DNA of 64,000 nt. Source: Monomorium pharaonis. Its lineage: Eukaryota; Arthropoda; Insecta; Hymenoptera; Formicidae. A program made the position numbers and the translations under genes. Below are positions 59,213-64,000 of the stretch, one piece after another; position 1 is the first letter of the stretch; the number at the start of each line of letters is the position of its first letter. Under the pieces are notes generated by a model that did no database searches, had not been told where the DNA came from, and saw only the letters and a list, made by a program, of their open reading frames with translations. The DNA is taken from assembly GCF_013373865.1 (NCBI RefSeq), contig NC_050477.1, positions 2,252,763 through 2,316,762 on the forward strand, in the 5' to 3' direction.

Positions 59213-62200
59213 TTAATATAAGATATACATATTATAATCAAGTATATTATTAATGCTGCTTACTTCGTTATAATGTCCAGGGTTATTCTCACGTCTATTT
59301 CGCATACAAAACTTATTATTTAAGTATTTATCGTTAGTATTATTATTCTTAACCAAAAACTTGCGTGACGCATCACATGACTGAATGCCACAATTATTGA
59401 TGTAATTAATATTGTCTGACTGGTCACTGTAATCTTCTCGCAACTGTTTCAATATCGAGGGTGTACAATTTCCTGAATTTTCCGTTCTTTTCACACCGTC
59501 CAGCCAATTCAATATGTATGCAGTTTTTCTCACTATTGTTGTTACTACATGTTTTCCAGATAGTAAATATCTTGGAATATCTTGTACTGGTATAATGCTT
59601 TCATATTCTAACAAGGATTTTTCGAATTGAGACTGCTCGCGTTTAACGATCGTTTGAGTATCATTGACGGTATTTTTTTTTACATTTTCTTGCAATTGAT
59701 GATTTCCTGCATCTAAGGTTCTTTCTGCAAACATGACATTCTTTGTTTCCGATTCGGATTTCTCAATCGACTCACTAGTATTAAAGATTGCATGAATCTC
59801 ATTGGATACATTTTTATCCGAATATTGCGTATGACTTCCTGTGCAAGAATAATTGAATAAATCAATTTGAATTTTCTCTTATAATCTGTGACAACGATAA
59901 TTTGTCTTACGAAATGGAATTGAAATCTCTTCACCGGAAATCGTAAATTGTATAATAAAATTAAGTAAATGCATTGTATTTTTATCTTACATTACCTATA
60001 TATCTTTCTCGACAAATCGAGATTTCGCTCCAAAACTTAATCAAGGGGAGGGGGGACGTAAAAATTATGTACAAAGAAATACTTACTGTATTTTATCCAA
60101 AAAGATTCTATCTTCTTGACACATTCAGCACGATATCGCTTCCTCGCAGACTCTAATCGCAAGAACATGGATTCTCTTATGAAAATCAAACGTTTCCCAT
60201 AATACACTGATGAGTTGTCATCATCTAATGTTCGGCGGAATGACTCTAATATTTTTTTACAAGCGATATGTAAATTGTACGTTTCTATTTGTTCGGAGGA
60301 ACGAATTAGTAAATATGTATAGATTTAATATTAAACATTTTTTTACTATCTCTTTACCTATATGTCTTCTACCGTAGCGTTTCAAGAAATCTTTGTAAAC
60401 GAACTGGATCGGATATTTAACTCTGGCTAACGGCAAAGCCTCAAAAATCCCCGTATTAATTAGCTGCCTGCGAAGCTCTTCTCGGTCCCACTCGTGGCTA
60501 TTAAGTCGCCTTAAAAAAAGGAACCATTTTATTGTACAAAAAGGTAAACTCGATTATTATCATTAAATACTATACTGTGGCTTAATGCAGCGAACGTAAT
60601 GCACGTCGCATTTGTTTAACTCCTCTATCAGCAGGTCCACGTTGCATTGCAGTTTCGAAAGCATCGTAGGCTTCTTCGCTTTTCTATCGTCACGCGGCTT
60701 ACTTTTATTAATTAAGGAGTACAGAAAATTGTTCTCACTTACGCTGAACGTTATAATTATTTCGTCCGGAATCTGTAAACGCGTTAGCACGTTAGAGATG
60801 TATTTAAAGATGTTATTTAAAAGTCTTAGACAGGACATTTACAAAGTATTTGATTGATACAGAAAATTTGACATACTTGTCAAATTATTGAAAATAAAAT
60901 CTTATTAAAATCGAAGCAAAATTATCGGCTTTAATATTTTTTCTTCTTTCGTCGAAAAATTATCCGCTTACCTTGTCGGTATTTTTGGAAAGTAGATCAT
61001 AAGTGGTATATTTCACGATACCGCTGTAATGCTGCACGATGAAATTTTCATTCGACACGTTCAAAAATCGCTTCGTCGCGGGACAAATCTTAGCACGCAC
61101 CTGATGTACTAACGTGGACAAATTGCTCGGAATTGCCGATAAACACATCTATGACAGAAAAGAAAACGTTTGTTAACATAGATATATATCGTTTATTAAA
61201 CATCTTTAAGAGATATTTACGTCGTTTAGAGTAGTGAACAGATATTTCTCGATCGTGTTTATGCGGTCTCCGTATGACCGTGTGATTTCTGACAGTTCCT
61301 GATTATCGATCAGGCCCTCCTTTTCCAGCTCGTTTCGATAGGACACCAAATGCTTTTCCACGAAGTATTGTTGTAATCTCTCGTTGACATAATTAATGCA
61401 AAGTTGCTCGATGCCGTTTGAATTAAAGCACTCGAAACCGAAGCTATCCAATATTCCTGAAGAGCAAAAAGTATCGGTCAGCATTGATAAAAATCATATC
61501 TTTTTTGCAACAAAGATCTCTTTTTTTTTCAGGGAATCGCGTTAGGAAAAGATCTTTAATACCCAATTGTTCGCTGTATAGACGGGCGGTCAAGATCTCG
61601 TTTATGTAATTAATTAGCCATTGGAAGAGAAGATCGTACAAGTGACGGATGATGCTGTGCAATCGGTAGCGACAGGCATCGCTCGTGTTGAGATTACGTC
61701 GATAAGTGGAGTGCCGGCGCCAAAGGCTGTGAGGATTTATCAAGGTGGACGTGAGCAACTCGGCAAGGTCCTCTTTCTTGACGCAAGCCAGTCGGCACGT
61801 ATTCTCCAGGGCTTCTCTAGATTCTGAAAATCGCATAATATTTATCGAGCTATCACTTCTCTTATCAAGAACAAAGAAAGGGTTCCCTTTCTGCCGCAAT
61901 AGATATTATATGCAATAATAAACATATACGAAAATAACGGCCGAGCAAAAATATTTTCAGATCTATATCCAGCTAAATTTTCAGATGCTTCTACGAAATC
62001 GTTCTTTACGTATATATTCAGTTAAATTTTTAACAACCCTTCTTTCCGCATAGGACCTTTGTGTCGTCAATTACGTACGTTGATCGTCAGTATCGATCCT
62101 GCAATAATCGTCGTCCTGGACGAATCGTATGTTTCCCATGTGTATAATCATGGAGAGAACGAGGAAGATGTCCCTTTTCTGACTCTTTGTAAGTCCCAGC

Positions 62201-63331
62201 GTGTCCATCGCTCTTTTGGTCTCGCGAAAGCCGTCGCAGAACTCCCATGTTTTTAAATTGTTCCAGTCGCTCAATAAGGAGTATCGCGTGTTTTTCGACA
62301 GCCCGGTATCCGCGAACTCTACGTGATCTATCGTGGTCATCATCTGAAGTCCATCATCGCGAAACTTAGCAAAAGGCTACGATGTATTTTGCTTATATAA
62401 TTAAAAAACAGGCAGATTAGATTAGCTAAAGGCCTCCTTCACCTGATTAAAAATTTGAAAATTGTTGCAGCCCTTCGTGACTCTGTCCCTTTCCAAGAGA
62501 TAGGAGGATATCGTTGCGCCGCATATACTATCCGTCTTGTATTCGAGCCACACGAGTTGCACATGCCTCGAGCTGACTTGGTTGTTCTCGGTGGGCGCGA
62601 TTGTGAAGGCTGATATCAAACGGCAAGCGTCCGAGATCCTTTGCACGAAACAACAAGCCATGTTTCGCCGCTCACCGGCATTAGGAGATACGCTCCCGGT
62701 CAGGAATTCCAGTGCTCTCCGTGCGTTGAAGGTCTTTCCCGTTCCGGTTTCTCCGTTCAAGATTATCACCTTAGCGAAGAACGCGGGGGAACATCGTTCA
62801 CAAATGTCTTTTATTTATATATTTAACGAATGCAGGGAGAAATGAAGAAAATCAACCTGGTTGAGTCTTGGTACTTGGGCTCGTACCCGATGAAGAAGGA
62901 AGACAGGGAGAGACGATTCGGCGGTCAAAAAAAGATTGCGGAGAGAATCTTCCGGATCGTTGAAATTTACCTGGCGGGGTTTCCCGAGACCCTGAACAAT
63001 CCTGTAGTGCGCCCGAGCAGCCACGGCGAATATGTGAGGCGACGCTTCCTTGTAGGTTTCATCGCATATACTGTCGTACTCGCGAGCTCGCGGAAGATCG
63101 TAAATATTCCCGGTGGCGATCTCGCCGCTAGGATTGATCGCCAGGAGGAGGGAACCAACCCACGTGTAAATCTGGCCGCGCTCCAAACGCTCCAGAAGAT
63201 AGTCTACGACTGTTAGAATCGTTTCTGATTGAACAATGAACGTTCTTAACGGCACGTTTTGCGTTAGAAATATATGTATAAAAAGAAATGCGCATACTCT
63301 TCTCCTGCGGCACGGCACTCAGGTCCGCCAT
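59213..63331 (-). CDS. Divergent unconventional myosin heavy chain (possibly class XIX-like)
   Basis: Eleven exons read 63331-63298, 63224-62971, 62769-62443, 62364-62079, 61823-61563, 61456-61221, 61148-60972, 60772-60576, 60509-60358, 60284-60087 and 59838-59213. They give 915 residues with every phase closing. Motor landmarks are YTWVGSLLLAINP, a P-loop GETGTGKT (102-109; usual GESGAGKT), YLLERDRV, HMGNIRF, switch II DSFGFE (391-396), EQLCINYVNERLQQYF, HYVRCIKP and the converter-like YGKRLIFIRES. A single weak IQ-like helix (KKIESFWIKYR) leads to a ~230-residue tail of unknown type. Switch I lacks NxNSSRFGK (ENNQVSSRHV at 157-166), and the relay Trp/Phe block after the LQQYF helix is not recognisable. 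The very short N-terminus and one IQ exclude classes II, V, VI and VII. Length and tail suggest myosin XIX, but class III or an arthropod-specific class is possible. Confidence 0.85.
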
Positions 63332-64000
63332 CGCGTAAGACCTGATCAAATGTAGGATCAACTACTGCGCTCCTACGACACACGTTGTCAGTCACAAAAG
63401 TCTATGTTATCGAGTATTGACATACTTTTATGAACGTACACTTAGTCCTTATGTTTATATAGAATTATAAGCGACTATAAGCAACTATAAGCGAGATTCA
63501 TTGTTGACATTCATCAGATCGACAATATCGGACTCAAGGTTTTCGTGTTGTCGTGACAGATTTAGGACGGAAGATACCGGATGTGTATGTCACACCTTAC
63601 ACCTAAGGCCGCCATAGAACTTGTGGAGAACGTCGTTCATCGGTATCCAAGTCGACTTGCGTTACAACTCTTTGTGAAAATAAAAAAATGCATTAGTCAA
63701 CAGTAGCAATTGTCAAATGTTTATAAAGAATAAACGTGTAATCACTGTATTGCATATGCTCTTTATTTGCCATAACTTTTATATGATGCGACAGCGTTTG
63801 GCTTTGCAGCTTTTGAAAATGTTCGCATTAGCTGCAGGCTCGCTTTCTGTAGATGTAGTACCGTGACGGATGATTAACATCAATGTCGGTCATTGTTCGT
63901 CGATAATATCAATAAAATTGCCATTAAACTTATTTCATATCAGATTTCTATTAATTTGTATTCCTTTATTAATAGTAAATGGATTTGAACTACTCAGTAC
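63332..64000. other. Upstream of the myosin gene; no feature recognised
   Basis: Promoter and 5' UTR of the minus-strand myosin gene are expected here. No coding exon, repeat or RNA gene was recognised. Confidence 0.4.

Overview
The window looks like nuclear DNA of a holometabolous insect, most likely a hymenopteran such as an ant. It is AT-rich with GC-rich promoter islands and has short introns with GT..AG borders. It carries dense dinucleotide microsatellites and small palindromic repeats, and its genes are single-copy animal genes, including slipper, an insect mixed-lineage kinase. No bacterial, viral or plasmid feature was recognised. All gene models were built by hand from reading frames, splice-site phase and remembered family similarity; nothing was searched.

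Layout, left to right. (1) 1-4062: AT-rich non-coding DNA with microsatellites and a palindromic element. (2) 4063-15986, minus: a giant low-complexity nuclear-type protein of about 3,775 residues. Nearly all of it lies in one 11-kb exon, and a C2H2 finger is spliced on at the C-terminus. Its GC-rich promoter lies near 17.5-18.4 kb. (3) 19645-22261, minus: MCRS1/Rcd5 in six exons, facing eIF3j across a GC-rich divergent promoter. (4) 23073-26059, plus: eIF3j. (5) 28196-29517, plus: ALKBH7. (6) 31051-42153, plus: slipper, an MLK-type MAP3K, in 14 exons plus a candidate microexon and a large alternative 3' exon. A long non-coding tract follows it. (7) 48477-50434, plus: a galactose mutarotase-like protein that has lost two catalytic residues. 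(8) 50667-53943, minus: DDX11/ChlR1 helicase. (9) 54942-58476, plus: a TAF6-like SAGA subunit (TAF6L/Saf6). (10) 59213-63331, minus: a divergent unconventional myosin of 915 residues.

The genes are not an operon and no common pathway links them, although three are chromatin or genome-maintenance factors (MCRS1, TAF6L, DDX11). MCRS1/eIF3j and DDX11/TAF6L are head-to-head pairs. GALM-like/DDX11 and TAF6L/myosin are tail-to-tail pairs with only a few hundred bases between stop codons.

The most interesting observations are the mutarotase pseudoenzyme, the slipper intron-retention tail and microexon, and the myosin with non-canonical nucleotide-switch motifs. Next come the linear-motif array in the giant protein, long hairpins that may be MITEs or RNA hairpins, and a possible Penelope-type hammerhead remnant in a slipper intron.
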